From: RGIG6353 sp045660745
GTDB lineage: Bacteria; Bacillota; Clostridia; Oscillospirales; SIG627
DNA: 64,000 nucleotides
Assembly: GCA_045660745.1 (NCBI GenBank)
Contig: JAZREJ010000039.1
Coordinates: forward strand, 3,787-67,786
Reading direction: 5' to 3'
In this document: in pieces, positions 25,664-34,485 of the stretch
Numbering within the stretch: position 1 is the stretch's first letter
Layout: each line of letters begins with the position of its first letter
Notes under the pieces: model-generated
The model's database searches: none
What the model saw: only the letters and a program-made list of their open reading frames with translations
What the model was told of the DNA's origin: nothing
Position numbers and translations under genes: made by a program

Positions 25664-26508
25664 TTTTCCTCGTAAGTGTAAATATTTTCTTTCCCAAGCT
25701 CTATTGCCCACAAAAGTCCGTGAAGAGCCGCAGTATCGGCGTTATCTGTCACGATATACGGGAGCTTACAATACCGCTCAAAGCCGTTTTTGAAAAGCTC
25801 CCACGATCTTGTAACGTTGCCTCCGAAGAATATTCTTTCGTATCCGTCCGTTTTTGCACGCGCTGTGAGTATCTGTCCAAGATCTTCCCCCATTGTTTCA
25901 AACATGTTCAATAGCTTTTCGTCTCCTTTTTTTGCAATGAACGATATCTTTTTCACCGACATATTTTCATATCCGAGCAATGCTGCACGCCGTCTTATTG
26001 CTGTAGCGCAAACGTATTCCTCGCAAATTCCGTCTTTCCACGGAGCGCACCAAAGAGAGTTCTTCGGCTTCTCAGTCTCGTCAACCCAAAGCTTGCCGTC
26101 AACACTTGCAATATAACCAAGTCCGGTTCCGATAGTAACTCCGCATACGCGTCCTTTCCTTGACTCGGGATATTTTGAAAGCATACCGAGAAGAAAAGCC
26201 CCCGAATCACTGACAAAAAATACGTCAGGTACTCCTGCATTGCGTATAATATCCCCGAGGTTGATTTTATACAGCTCGGAAAGCTTATGCTCTGCAAGGC
26301 TTACTCCATTTTTAAAATCGAACGGTCCCGGAGCACACACCGCAACTCTGTCGGGGGTGTTATCCTTAACAAAGCGTCCTATCCTTTCGGGAAGTGGCGC
26401 ATCATCCTCGGAGCCGCTTACCGGAAACGAGCCGTTTATCAATTTCCCATTTTCACTGATGCCGTACTTTACATCAGTACCGCCTATATCAAATACTATT
26501 ATTTTCAT
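25660..26508 (-). CDS. ROK family sugar kinase
   Basis: The 282-residue protein has the ROK phosphate-binding motif near the start (FDIGGTDVKYG, residues 5-15), the VCAPGPFDF segment and a GVTIGTGLGYI loop. ROK proteins phosphorylate glucose, N-acetylmannosamine or similar sugars, and this one lacks an N-terminal DNA-binding domain, so it is a kinase rather than a repressor. The typical zinc-binding CxCGxxGC signature is not evident. It heads an operon with GH2 and the nitrilase-GDPD fusion. Confidence 0.85.
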   Translation of the reverse strand: MKIIVFDIGGTDVKYGISENGKLINGSFPVSGSEDDAPLPERIGRFVKDNTPDRVAVCAPGPFDFKNGVSLAEHKLSELYKINLGDIIRNAGVPDVFFVSDSGAFLLGMLSKYPESRKGRVCGVTIGTGLGYIASVDGKLWVDETEKPKNSLWCAPWKDGICEEYVCATAIRRRAALLGYENMSVKKISFIAKKGDEKLLNMFETMGEDLGQILTARAKTDGYERIFFGGNVTRSWELFKNGFERYCKLPYIVTDNADTAALHGLLWAIELGKENIYTYEEK

Positions 26509-26522
26509 ACTGTCTCCTTAAA

Positions 26523-26553
26523 AATATCCGAAGGGGGATCCCCTTCGGATATT
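26523..26553. terminator. Long hairpin terminator of the upstream operon
   Basis: A perfect 14-bp stem (26523-26536 with 26540-26553) with a 3-base loop, followed on the minus strand by a short U run, lies after the phosphomannose isomerase-like gene. A promoter -10 box overlaps its upstream arm. Confidence 0.85.
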
Positions 26554-26579
26554 ATACACTAAAATATTCTTTTTTTCAA
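26551..26579 (-). promoter_or_regulatory. Promoter of the ROK-GH2-nitrilase/GDPD operon, nested in a terminator arm
   Basis: TTGAAA (26579-26574) and TATAAT (26556-26551) are 17 bp apart on the minus strand. The -10 box overlaps the outer arm of the 14-bp terminator hairpin, so transcripts starting near 26544 begin inside the arm and cannot form the full hairpin. Confidence 0.78.
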
Positions 26580-26585
26580 GTACTA

Positions 26586-28382
26586 TCAGTCCTTAAGTCT
26601 TGTTTTATGAACAACAACTGTACCGACTCCAAGGTTTCTTACAGTATATTCACCGAAGTGTGCGGGAATGACAGCCATGTCAAGATTGTTCATGTCATAA
26701 TACAATTCGGGGTTGGACTTTGATTCAACTCTTACCTTTTCACCGTCAACGAGTGCAAGCACGTGGAAATCGCCGTTTGTGTTATCGTCGATCTCCTTAT
26801 CGAAGATGAGGTTTCTGAGCGAGAAGTAAAGAAGGTCGTGCTCTCCGACTATTATTTCGCGCCATCCGTCGCCCTCTCTTACAACTCCGCCGTGGTTCAC
26901 AAGATTCTCACGAACGTACTCGGCATCCCTCTCGCCTCTGATTACCTCGCTTCCCATCTTGAGGTGTATGGGTCTTGGAAGTCCTGTCTGGGGGTCAAGG
27001 CGCTGATAATCGTAAAGCTTATAGGTGTAAGAGCCAACCGTAAGACTTCCGATCTCAAGGATGACCTGATTCTGACCGGACGCGTGGATAGTTCCCGCGG
27101 GAATCATAACCTGAGTGCCGGGCTTGGATTCAACAGCATAAACATACTTCTGATAATCAACAAGCTCATGAGTCTTTTCGGCTTCTCTTGCCTTTTCAAA
27201 GAATTCCTCACAGCTGTTTTCATCCTGAAAGCCAAGATAGGTCTTTGCATTCTGTCCCGCTATTACTACATAATAACTCTCGTCCTGACGACCAAGCTCT
27301 CCGTGATTGACGACAACGTACTTCTCGTCGGGGTGACACTGAATCGACATATTGCCCGAGGAATGGTAGGTGTCGTCATAGTTAAATCGAATGGGGAAAT
27401 ATCCGCCGAAGCCCTCATATGCTCTGTCTCCGAGAAGCTCACGCCCCATGGTCTGCACAAACGTAAAGAACGGGGTCTCGAATTCTCCGTCGTCAATTAC
27501 GGAAACAAGTGATACTTCAAGCGGAATCATATCGAATACCCACGCACAGTTACGCATTTCCTTTGGAAGATTGCGCAGTCTATGAACGTGATATCCACCC
27601 CAAACACCCTCAAGATAAACAGGACGGCAACGGAAGGGACGTGAGTTAAGCTCATGAAAAAGGTCTTTGAGTGCAGAAAAAGACAGCATCTGCATCTTTT
27701 CGGGAACGTCTGCGGTGATGTAGTAGTCGATAGTTCCCTTCTTGATCATCTCCCAACGCTGTTCCATTACTATTTCAAAATCAATATAGTAATTGCGGCG
27801 CATCATAAGGTTATATGCAAGATTCTTAGTGCAACCGATATTGCGGTTCTTACCGTTCTTGCAGTTGAGAACTGCGGTTCTGGGGGTGACGTCCATCCAG
27901 ACGCGAAGGTCATAAAGGTCCTGAAGGTCTTCGCAAAGAGCACTCTTTCCGTAAACGATAATCTTATCGGCGTTCTTTATCTGCTCCTTGAGTGCTTCAA
28001 GCTTGTCACCGTTCTGAAGACCTCTGTAGCCGTCACGGTAACGGCGTCCGTAAAGAAGCACGGGGTCAGCCTCTCGGTCCTCCGGAAGATATGGGGTAAC
28101 TATTGCCTCAATTTCTTCGGGATCAAGGAAGGTGCATGCGGCATCAACAAACACAACGTTCTGTCCTGCAAGTACCTGACGAAGTACGTTAACAAGTGTC
28201 TCGTACTCGGCACCCGGATAAGCGTCAATACCTATCTTTGAGTTCTTCTCAATTAGCTTTGCAATCTTCTTTGCAACGTTCTGAACACCTTTTGTAAGGT
28301 CCTCGCGAACACTTGCGGGAACGTTTATCTTATTTACCGCATTGGGGTCTGCATACGGATAGGGATGGAACATAAAACTCAT
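26586..28382 (-). CDS. Class I mannose-6-phosphate isomerase-like protein with extra N-terminal domain
   Basis: The C-terminal half of this 598-residue protein has class I phosphomannose isomerase marks: IQCHPDEK and MIPAGTIHASG with VILEIG, which carry the zinc ligands. The N-terminal half (about residues 1-250) has an alternating strand-helix pattern with KIGIDAYPG at residues 48-56 and VVFVDAAC, resembling a nucleotide or uridine-kinase-like fold without a clear P-loop. Standard ManA has about 310-400 residues. It follows the clan-A glycosidase gene by 16 bp, so mannose-type sugar handling is likely. Confidence 0.8.
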   Translation of the reverse strand: MSFMFHPYPYADPNAVNKINVPASVREDLTKGVQNVAKKIAKLIEKNSKIGIDAYPGAEYETLVNVLRQVLAGQNVVFVDAACTFLDPEEIEAIVTPYLPEDREADPVLLYGRRYRDGYRGLQNGDKLEALKEQIKNADKIIVYGKSALCEDLQDLYDLRVWMDVTPRTAVLNCKNGKNRNIGCTKNLAYNLMMRRNYYIDFEIVMEQRWEMIKKGTIDYYITADVPEKMQMLSFSALKDLFHELNSRPFRCRPVYLEGVWGGYHVHRLRNLPKEMRNCAWVFDMIPLEVSLVSVIDDGEFETPFFTFVQTMGRELLGDRAYEGFGGYFPIRFNYDDTYHSSGNMSIQCHPDEKYVVVNHGELGRQDESYYVVIAGQNAKTYLGFQDENSCEEFFEKAREAEKTHELVDYQKYVYAVESKPGTQVMIPAGTIHASGQNQVILEIGSLTVGSYTYKLYDYQRLDPQTGLPRPIHLKMGSEVIRGERDAEYVRENLVNHGGVVREGDGWREIIVGEHDLLYFSLRNLIFDKEIDDNTNGDFHVLALVDGEKVRVESKSNPELYYDMNNLDMAVIPAHFGEYTVRNLGVGTVVVHKTRLKD

Positions 28383-28398
28383 AATTTTTACCTCTTTC

Positions 28399-30942
28399 TT
28401 ATTCTTCGTATTTTGTTTTTATAACAAGTCTCTTGCCCTCGGCATAAGCCTTACGGAAGGCAGGAACGCATTCCTGCTTTATAAAGTCGAACTTGCCCTT
28501 AGGATAATCGTACACGTTACCTTCATAAATGTAAGCATCTCTTGTGTCCGGCTTACCTGCTTTGGCAATCATCTTATTACAGAAAGCAACGTATTCCTTG
28601 CCACTTGCACTGAAAATACCGTCAGGCATCATATAACCGAAATCTGCCATTTCGGTATAGCGGAAACCTCCGCACCACCACCACGGAGCGCTTCCCGCAC
28701 AGTGAGCCTCCTCAATTGAATCTATCATCCAGCGATTGAAGAGTACCTGCTTTTCAATTTTTTCGGGAAGGTAAGTTCGGTTTGTATGGTCATACTGAAC
28801 TCCCAGCGATTTAGTACCGCAAACGGTATATCCGTACTCCGCCCATATAACAGGCTTTCCGTCAGTTTCATATTTTTGTATAATACTGCCTGATGTAATT
28901 ATTCCGATTCCTCCTATACGGCTTTCGGGATCGTGAATATTATTTTCGTAACCAAAGAAGCCATAGGTCTCAAGCGGGGTAAAATCTATATAATCCTTCG
29001 CCTGAGCCGGACCATCGGTACATATACCTCCGTGGCGGAAGGTTGTCATCTGATTTGGAATTAGTGGCTTCAAATGCGCCATAAGCTTTGCCCAATAGGA
29101 GTTGATACATTCGTTAACGAAGGTGTGTATATCAATACTTACCTGCCTGTCAAAGCTGATGTAATTGTATGGCTGAGTCGGGAATCTGTTGTCCGACGGG
29201 TACTCGGTGTAGCCGTAGATATCACGCGGAATAGGTCTTCCGTATTCCCTTTCGGCATTTTCCACACTGCCGTACTTATTCTCAAGCCACGACTGCCACT
29301 CATCAAAAAACTCAGCCGACGTTTCATAGTAGTGGTGCTGGTTATCTTGAGTCTCCCACTCCATATCAATGGCAATAACCGTTGGGTTGCCTCCGATAAA
29401 TATTTTTGCGAATACTTCCTCGACCGCCTCGGGGCAGTAAAATTTTGTGGCGGTTGCCTTAACCACTGCCACCATTACACGTATGCCGTGCCTCTTACAA
29501 CGAATAAGGAAGTCTCGCATTCCGTGTACTGAACGGTCGATATCTGTAATGTCGAGTCGGGTCAAAACACAGTTTAACCCTATCTCTTCCATGTAGGATA
29601 AATCCTCCTCAACAGTCTTCTGTGAGTAGTTTGACTTATCAAACTGTCCAAGCCAATAAAAAGGCTTTTCAAGTGCGGGATTATAAGTGCTCCAATAGTT
29701 TATGCCCGCAAGATACCAGGGCTTATCGCCTATCACAAAATAGTCATCCTTAACAGATACAAACTGTGACGGGTCGGCAACGGGGACAGGTCTTTCAAAG
29801 GTATAAGTGCTGTTTATTTCATCAACAAGCTCGTCTCCCACAAAAAGGCGAGTTGTAATCGGATAATCCTTTCCGTCAACCAGCTTAAGTGAGGAAAGCT
29901 CATCAGCCGAAACATCAAAATGTACATCAGCGATCGTTCTGATAGCAGTAAGCTTTTCCTTTGAGAAGCGAAGTGGCTCACCCTCGGTTTCCACCTCGAT
30001 ATCGACTCTTACCTTTACAAAACGGATAGTGTTATTAAGGATCTGAGCACCGACTCTCATACTCTCACCCTCTCGGTAAACAAGACCGTCGGCACCGCCT
30101 TCAAACAAGTAAATACCCTTATTTAATTTATTTGCAATCGCAACAAGAAGCTCGTCTGCTCCTTCTATATTCTGCAAACGGCAATTCTCAACACCTATCA
30201 TTGCAGATGCAGAGCCTATTGCAGTGTTGTATATAATTCCGTAATCGTTTATACCTTCGTATCCATCCCCCATTGTGCGCTGAAGCTCAATAAAAGCAAA
30301 CGCACCTCGTGAGCCGTTTGTAATTCTTCCTCTTTTAATCGGATCGGAATCATTACTGTTTATATCGAAACAATCAACAATAGGGATAAATCTGTTCTGG
30401 GAATCCGTTATATATCCGCTACCGATTCCCGTTTGGCAGGGTATGGTTACGTCAACGGGATACGGAAGCTTGATTTCCCCATGAAATACATTTTGTCCTT
30501 CTACCGCTTCAAGGCGAGTTATATTCTTGGTGGCATAAGTCTTATAAGAAGGTGCAATCCCCTCGCGCACATAAGGGCGTTCGATACTGAAGCTTGCATC
30601 AAGCATATCCTGAAGCGGAACATTCTTAAAGCCGTTTTCCTCCTTTTCTATTCTGTGATAATAAAGAGGTCCGCCGATAAACAAGACACTTCCCAGAGAA
30701 TTATTAAATCTGCGAAGCATATCAACCGTCTCTATGGGAAGATTATTACACTGCGGAACTATCAGCAAAAAGCTGTGAAAATAATATACGTTCTTTTTTG
30801 TTATAAACTCCTCAACGTCGGTAATTCTCACTGTATAGCCCGCTTTCTTGAGAGTCTTCTCGATAAAAAGACTTTCCTCCATATCATAGCCAGGCCAATT
30901 GTCGCGCAAAAGCAAAACTGTATTTTCAGTACGGTTAATCAT
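28399..30942 (-). CDS. Clan GH-A glycoside hydrolase (beta-galactosidase-like)
   Basis: The 847-residue protein begins with a class I glutamine-amidotransferase-like or beta-sandwich region, then has a TIM barrel from LAGINYWSTY (about residue 410). Candidate acid/base and nucleophile Glu lie in IDMEWETQ and VIWAEYGY. It resembles the GH42/GH5-like clan-A enzymes but I cannot place it in a family. No signal peptide. An alternative ATG lies 18 bases upstream at 30960; neither start has a strong Shine-Dalgarno. A consensus promoter and AraC-type repeats lie upstream. Confidence 0.8.
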   Translation of the reverse strand: MINRTENTVLLLRDNWPGYDMEESLFIEKTLKKAGYTVRITDVEEFITKKNVYYFHSFLLIVPQCNNLPIETVDMLRRFNNSLGSVLFIGGPLYYHRIEKEENGFKNVPLQDMLDASFSIERPYVREGIAPSYKTYATKNITRLEAVEGQNVFHGEIKLPYPVDVTIPCQTGIGSGYITDSQNRFIPIVDCFDINSNDSDPIKRGRITNGSRGAFAFIELQRTMGDGYEGINDYGIIYNTAIGSASAMIGVENCRLQNIEGADELLVAIANKLNKGIYLFEGGADGLVYREGESMRVGAQILNNTIRFVKVRVDIEVETEGEPLRFSKEKLTAIRTIADVHFDVSADELSSLKLVDGKDYPITTRLFVGDELVDEINSTYTFERPVPVADPSQFVSVKDDYFVIGDKPWYLAGINYWSTYNPALEKPFYWLGQFDKSNYSQKTVEEDLSYMEEIGLNCVLTRLDITDIDRSVHGMRDFLIRCKRHGIRVMVAVVKATATKFYCPEAVEEVFAKIFIGGNPTVIAIDMEWETQDNQHHYYETSAEFFDEWQSWLENKYGSVENAEREYGRPIPRDIYGYTEYPSDNRFPTQPYNYISFDRQVSIDIHTFVNECINSYWAKLMAHLKPLIPNQMTTFRHGGICTDGPAQAKDYIDFTPLETYGFFGYENNIHDPESRIGGIGIITSGSIIQKYETDGKPVIWAEYGYTVCGTKSLGVQYDHTNRTYLPEKIEKQVLFNRWMIDSIEEAHCAGSAPWWWCGGFRYTEMADFGYMMPDGIFSASGKEYVAFCNKMIAKAGKPDTRDAYIYEGNVYDYPKGKFDFIKQECVPAFRKAYAEGKRLVIKTKYEE

Positions 30943-30971
30943 ATTTTCACCATCTTTCACTTTCTACACAG

Positions 30972-31001
30972 ATTATAAACCACACGCCCCTTTTCTGTCA
31001 A
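30972..31001 (-). promoter_or_regulatory. Promoter of the clan-A glycosidase operon
   Basis: TTGACA (31001-30996) and TATAAT (30977-30972) are 18 bp apart on the minus strand. A pair of direct repeats lies immediately upstream of the -35 box. Confidence 0.8.
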
Positions 31002-31003
31002 TT

Positions 31004-31033
31004 ACTATATTGTCTAAAAATTTAACTATATTG
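31004..31033. promoter_or_regulatory. Direct repeats phased 21 bp: likely AraC-type operator
   Basis: ACTATATTG occurs at 31004-31012 and again at 31025-31033, a 21-bp period equal to two DNA turns. This is the geometry of AraC-family half-sites. The first copy starts 2 bp from the -35 box of the leftward glycosidase promoter. The likely binder is the divergent AraC protein at 31158. Confidence 0.7.
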
Positions 31034-31096
31034 CTATAAGAATCAACTTTTGCGCCATTAAACCATGTTACAGATTGAACGATATTAATATTCAAG

Positions 31097-31125
31097 TTGA
31101 CACGTTCTATTTTGTATGATATACT
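31097..31125 (+). promoter_or_regulatory. Promoter of the AraC gene at 31158
   Basis: TTGACA (31097-31102) and TATACT (31120-31125) are 17 bp apart. A 10-bp palindrome, ATATTAATAT, lies at 31082-31091 just upstream. Confidence 0.85.
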
Positions 31126-31157
31126 TTTTAAAACAAACTGAAGCAGGAGGATATAAC

Positions 31158-32003
31158 ATGAATCTGTTCGGGCTGCCACTTCCAAAAATACTTGAATGCC
31201 GAAGATTTATCCTATCAAAGGAAAACGAAAACGGAAGAACTGCGCAAAGACTTACAAAACACTTTGAGCTCGACCTCGACATACAGGGAAACAGATACCT
31301 TACGCTGGACGGAAAAAGCTATTACACAGAACCGGGAGCTGTAGTATTCCGCAAACCGGGGCAACATTGTACGAGTCTTGGCGGGTACGATATGTATATT
31401 ATGACTTTTGACTGGACAGATGACGAGGTTGAGGTAAGCAAGTACGCGAGAAACTCTCCGAAAGTATATAAAAGAACAGCATTACCCGAAAACTTTCTGT
31501 CCTTGCCTCGCGTATTCCCATCCGAGCATGTATCCGAGCTTCTTTCAATATACAAGCGTCTTGCTATCGTTTACAGACAGCCGTCAAGAAAAGAGCTTGC
31601 AGAACTGCTTCTTTCAAGACTTTTAAATCTTGTGTGTGCTGATGCGGCAAGCTTTGAATTTCAAAGGCATGAAGAATATACCCCGACAGACAAAATTCTT
31701 TCCTATATAAACCAGCACTATATGGAAAGCATTACTCTCGAACAGCTTGCGGAACAGGTACATCTCAGTCGCCATTATCTTGCACATCTTTTCAAAAATG
31801 AGACAGGAAAAACAATATTCGAATACATCATGTCAACAAGACTTGAACAAGCAAAGCGTATGCTTTCATGTACACAGCTTTCAATAGCGCATATAGCAAC
31901 CGAATGCGGTTTTGAATCAAGCTCATATTTTTGCAGACGTTTCCGCTCGGCTTTCGGTAAGACTCCGAAAAATTTCAGGGAAGAGAAAAATATTTTTGAA
32001 TAA
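31158..32003 (+). CDS. AraC family transcriptional regulator
   Basis: The 281-residue regulator has a cupin-like sensor with GAVVFRKPGQHC (about residues 60-71) and a C-terminal double HTH (about 183-277; landmarks ITLEQLAEQVHLSRHYLAHLF and CGFESSSYFCRRFRSAFG). AGGAGG precedes the ATG at 31158; an upstream in-frame ATG at 31116 overlaps the -10 box and is rejected. It is divergent from the clan-A glycosidase operon, with 21-bp-phased repeats between them, so it most likely activates that operon. Confidence 0.92.
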   Translation: MNLFGLPLPKILECRRFILSKENENGRTAQRLTKHFELDLDIQGNRYLTLDGKSYYTEPGAVVFRKPGQHCTSLGGYDMYIMTFDWTDDEVEVSKYARNSPKVYKRTALPENFLSLPRVFPSEHVSELLSIYKRLAIVYRQPSRKELAELLLSRLLNLVCADAASFEFQRHEEYTPTDKILSYINQHYMESITLEQLAEQVHLSRHYLAHLFKNETGKTIFEYIMSTRLEQAKRMLSCTQLSIAHIATECGFESSSYFCRRFRSAFGKTPKNFREEKNIFE

Positions 32004-32006
32004 AAA

Positions 32007-32036
32007 TTGACAAATTAAGGTAATATTTAGTATAAT
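32007..32036 (+). promoter_or_regulatory. Promoter of ligA
   Basis: TTGACA (32007-32012) and TATAAT (32031-32036) are 18 bp apart, just after the AraC stop codon. ligA starts at 32069. Confidence 0.85.
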
Positions 32037-32068
32037 GTAAGTATATCAGAACTATTAAGGAGAAAACG

Positions 32069-34054
32069 GTGGAAAACATAAAAAACAGGATAGACGAGCT
32101 TCGCGCTCTTCTTCACTATCACAGCCGTAAATATTACGTCGAAGATGCTCCTGAGATAAGCGATTTTGAGTACGATGCGCTTTACAGAGAGCTCCAGGTG
32201 CTTGAATCAGAGCATCCCGAATTTGACAATCCTCTATCCCCCACAAAAAGAGTTGGAGGCGCGGTGCTCGATAAATTTGAAAAGGTGATTCATGAGGTCC
32301 CCATGAGAAGCCTTCAGGACGTCTTCAGCCGTGAAGAGCTGTTTTCGGCACTTTCAAAGATTACAGATAGCGTCGGAGAGACAGTCTTTGACATTGAATA
32401 CAAAATAGACGGACTTTCCGTATCTCTTGAATATGAAAACGGAAAATTCGTAAGAGGCTCAACAAGAGGTGACGGTGATATAGGCGAAAATATTACCGAA
32501 AACCTCAAAACAATCGGTGCAATCCCGCTCATGCTTCCCGAAGAAATTCCTCTTCTCGAAGTGCGCGGAGAAGTATATATGCCCAAAGCAGTATTTGAAA
32601 AGCTTAACGAAGAGCGTGAAATGCTTGGCGAACCACTGTTTGCAAATCCGAGAAATGCCGCGGCCGGCTCTTTGAGACAGCTGGATTCTTCCATTACCGC
32701 AAAGAGAAAGCTTTCAATATTTATTTTCAATATACAAAGAATTGTATCGGACAAATATGCCTTCACCTCCCATAAGGAGTCTCTCGACTTTCTTTCAAAA
32801 ATGGGATTTACGGTATCACCCGATATCGGTCAGCATAAAGATTTTGACTCCCTTTACAATGATATATTAGCCCGTGCCGAGGCACGCGATACGCTTCCCT
32901 TTGATATGGATGGTGCCGTTGTAAAGGTTGACGACTTTGCAAAAAGAGAAATTCTCGGAGAGCTTACCAACGTTCCGAAATGGGCATACGCATACAAGTA
33001 CCCCCCGGAGGAAAAGCCGACCCTTCTTGAATCCATCACGCTTCAGGTCGGAAGAACGGGTGTTATAACTCCCAACGCAAACTTTAAAACAATTCGTCTT
33101 GCAGGAACCAACGTATCCCGTGCTACCCTTCACAACAAGGATTTTATACGAGAGCGAGACATCAGGGTCGGAGATACGATAATTGTACGCAAGGCGGGTG
33201 AGATAATTCCTGAGGTCGTAAGAGTTGACACGTCAAAAAGAGACGCGCCTCTTTCCGAATATGAATTTCCTAAGGATTGTCCATCCTGCGGTGAAGCCCT
33301 CTTCTTCGATCCGTCGGAGGCAGCGATACGCTGCACCAACGCCTCCTGTCCCGCGCAGATAGAGCGAAGAATAGTGCACTTCGCTTCAAGGGATGCCATG
33401 AACATAGAAGGACTCGGTCCGTCGATTGTGGCGCTTCTCAAGGATGCAAAGCTTATAAACGATGTTTCAGACCTTTATTATCTTACATCCAATGACATTG
33501 CATCACTTGAACGCATGGGTGAAAAATCAGCAGCAAATCTCATTCTATCCATTGAAGGCACGAAGAAGCTTTGCTTATCACGTCTGTTATACGGCTTTGG
33601 CATTCAGCACGTCGGCGAAAAAGCGGCATATCTGATAGCACAGAGACTCAAAACGCTTGATGCCATAAAATCTGCGACACTTGAGGAGCTTCAAACAATT
33701 GACGGAATAGGAAGTATTTCTGCTGAAAGTGTTGTGAACTTCTTCACACACGAGGCAAGCCTTAAAATGGTCGAAAGACTTGTAGCTGCAGGGGTCAATA
33801 CAGAATTCATAAACACATCGGAATCAGAAAAGCTTTCCGGAATGACCATCGTTGTCACGGGAACGTTAGAAACCATGTCAAGATCGGAAATCGAAAAGAA
33901 GATAGTTGATAACGGAGGAAAAGCTTCCTCGTCGGTTTCGAAGAAAACTGCCTTTGTTGTTGCGGGACGTGATGCGGGAAGTAAACTTGATAAAGCAAAT
34001 GCACTAGGCATCAAAGTCATGACAGAGAAGGAATTTCTCGAAATTGTTAATTAA
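32069..34054 (+). CDS. ligA: NAD-dependent DNA ligase
   Basis: This 661-residue enzyme seals nicks in DNA using NAD. It has domain Ia at the N-terminus (SDFEYDALYRELQ), the adenylation motif KIDG with Lys 112, an OB fold, the four-Cys zinc finger (CPSCG to CTNASCPAQ), helix-hairpin-helix repeats, and a C-terminal BRCT domain (about residues 590-661). Length is standard. The start is GTG after AAGGAG. It is transcribed from its own consensus promoter. Confidence 0.98.
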   Translation: MENIKNRIDELRALLHYHSRKYYVEDAPEISDFEYDALYRELQVLESEHPEFDNPLSPTKRVGGAVLDKFEKVIHEVPMRSLQDVFSREELFSALSKITDSVGETVFDIEYKIDGLSVSLEYENGKFVRGSTRGDGDIGENITENLKTIGAIPLMLPEEIPLLEVRGEVYMPKAVFEKLNEEREMLGEPLFANPRNAAAGSLRQLDSSITAKRKLSIFIFNIQRIVSDKYAFTSHKESLDFLSKMGFTVSPDIGQHKDFDSLYNDILARAEARDTLPFDMDGAVVKVDDFAKREILGELTNVPKWAYAYKYPPEEKPTLLESITLQVGRTGVITPNANFKTIRLAGTNVSRATLHNKDFIRERDIRVGDTIIVRKAGEIIPEVVRVDTSKRDAPLSEYEFPKDCPSCGEALFFDPSEAAIRCTNASCPAQIERRIVHFASRDAMNIEGLGPSIVALLKDAKLINDVSDLYYLTSNDIASLERMGEKSAANLILSIEGTKKLCLSRLLYGFGIQHVGEKAAYLIAQRLKTLDAIKSATLEELQTIDGIGSISAESVVNFFTHEASLKMVERLVAAGVNTEFINTSESEKLSGMTIVVTGTLETMSRSEIEKKIVDNGGKASSSVSKKTAFVVAGRDAGSKLDKANALGIKVMTEKEFLEIVN

Positions 34055-34076
34055 ATGTGAACAATCAAAAAAAGGC

Positions 34077-34104
34077 TTGATTTTTCCATTCTTTAGTGTA
34101 CAAT
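34077..34104 (+). promoter_or_regulatory. Promoter of groES-groEL
   Basis: TTGATT (34077-34082) and TACAAT (34099-34104) are 16 bp apart. The CIRCE operator begins 10 bp after the -10 box. Confidence 0.75.
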
Positions 34105-34114
34105 ATGTACTGTG

Positions 34115-34141
34115 TTAGCACTCGTGCAAAAAGAGTGCTAA
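34115..34141 (+). promoter_or_regulatory. CIRCE operator (HrcA binding site)
   Basis: TTAGCACTC, a 9-base spacer, and GAGTGCTAA form a perfect CIRCE inverted repeat. HrcA represses groE through this element in most Bacillota, and heat shock relieves the repression. Confidence 0.98.
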
Positions 34142-34185
34142 AAATAAGTTTAAAAATTATAGTTATATATTCAGGAGGAATTATT

Positions 34186-34470
34186 ATGACACTTAAGCCT
34201 TTACTCGACAGAGTAGTGCTCAAGCAGGTAGAAGCAGAAGAAACCACAAAGAGCGGTATCATTCTTACTGCAAGCGCTCAGGAAAAGCCCTCTATTGCTG
34301 AGGTAGTTGAAGTAGGTCCCGGTGGAATCGTTGACGGGAACGAAGTCAAAATGACCGTTAAAGCGGGTGACAAGGTAATCACCAGCAAGTATTCGGGAAC
34401 CGAAATCAAACTCGACGGAGTTGATTACATTATCGTAAGACAGGGCGACATTCTCGCTATTGTAGAATAA
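34186..34470 (+). CDS. groES: Co-chaperonin GroES
   Basis: The 94-residue protein has the GroES start (LKPLLDRVVLKQVE), the mobile loop region (TTKSGIILTASAQEKP) and the conserved end (YIIVRQGDILAIVE). It caps GroEL during protein folding. AGGAGG precedes the ATG at 34186; the longer frame from 34096 would run through the CIRCE element and is rejected. groEL follows 15 bp later. Confidence 0.98.
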   Translation: MTLKPLLDRVVLKQVEAEETTKSGIILTASAQEKPSIAEVVEVGPGGIVDGNEVKMTVKAGDKVITSKYSGTEIKLDGVDYIIVRQGDILAIVE

Positions 34471-34485
34471 TAGGAGGTTATACTC

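Noticed and set aside
26763..27512. A 249-codon open frame antisense to the phosphomannose isomerase-like gene
   Set aside because: The opposite frame carries recognisable zinc motifs; this one is a codon-usage shadow.
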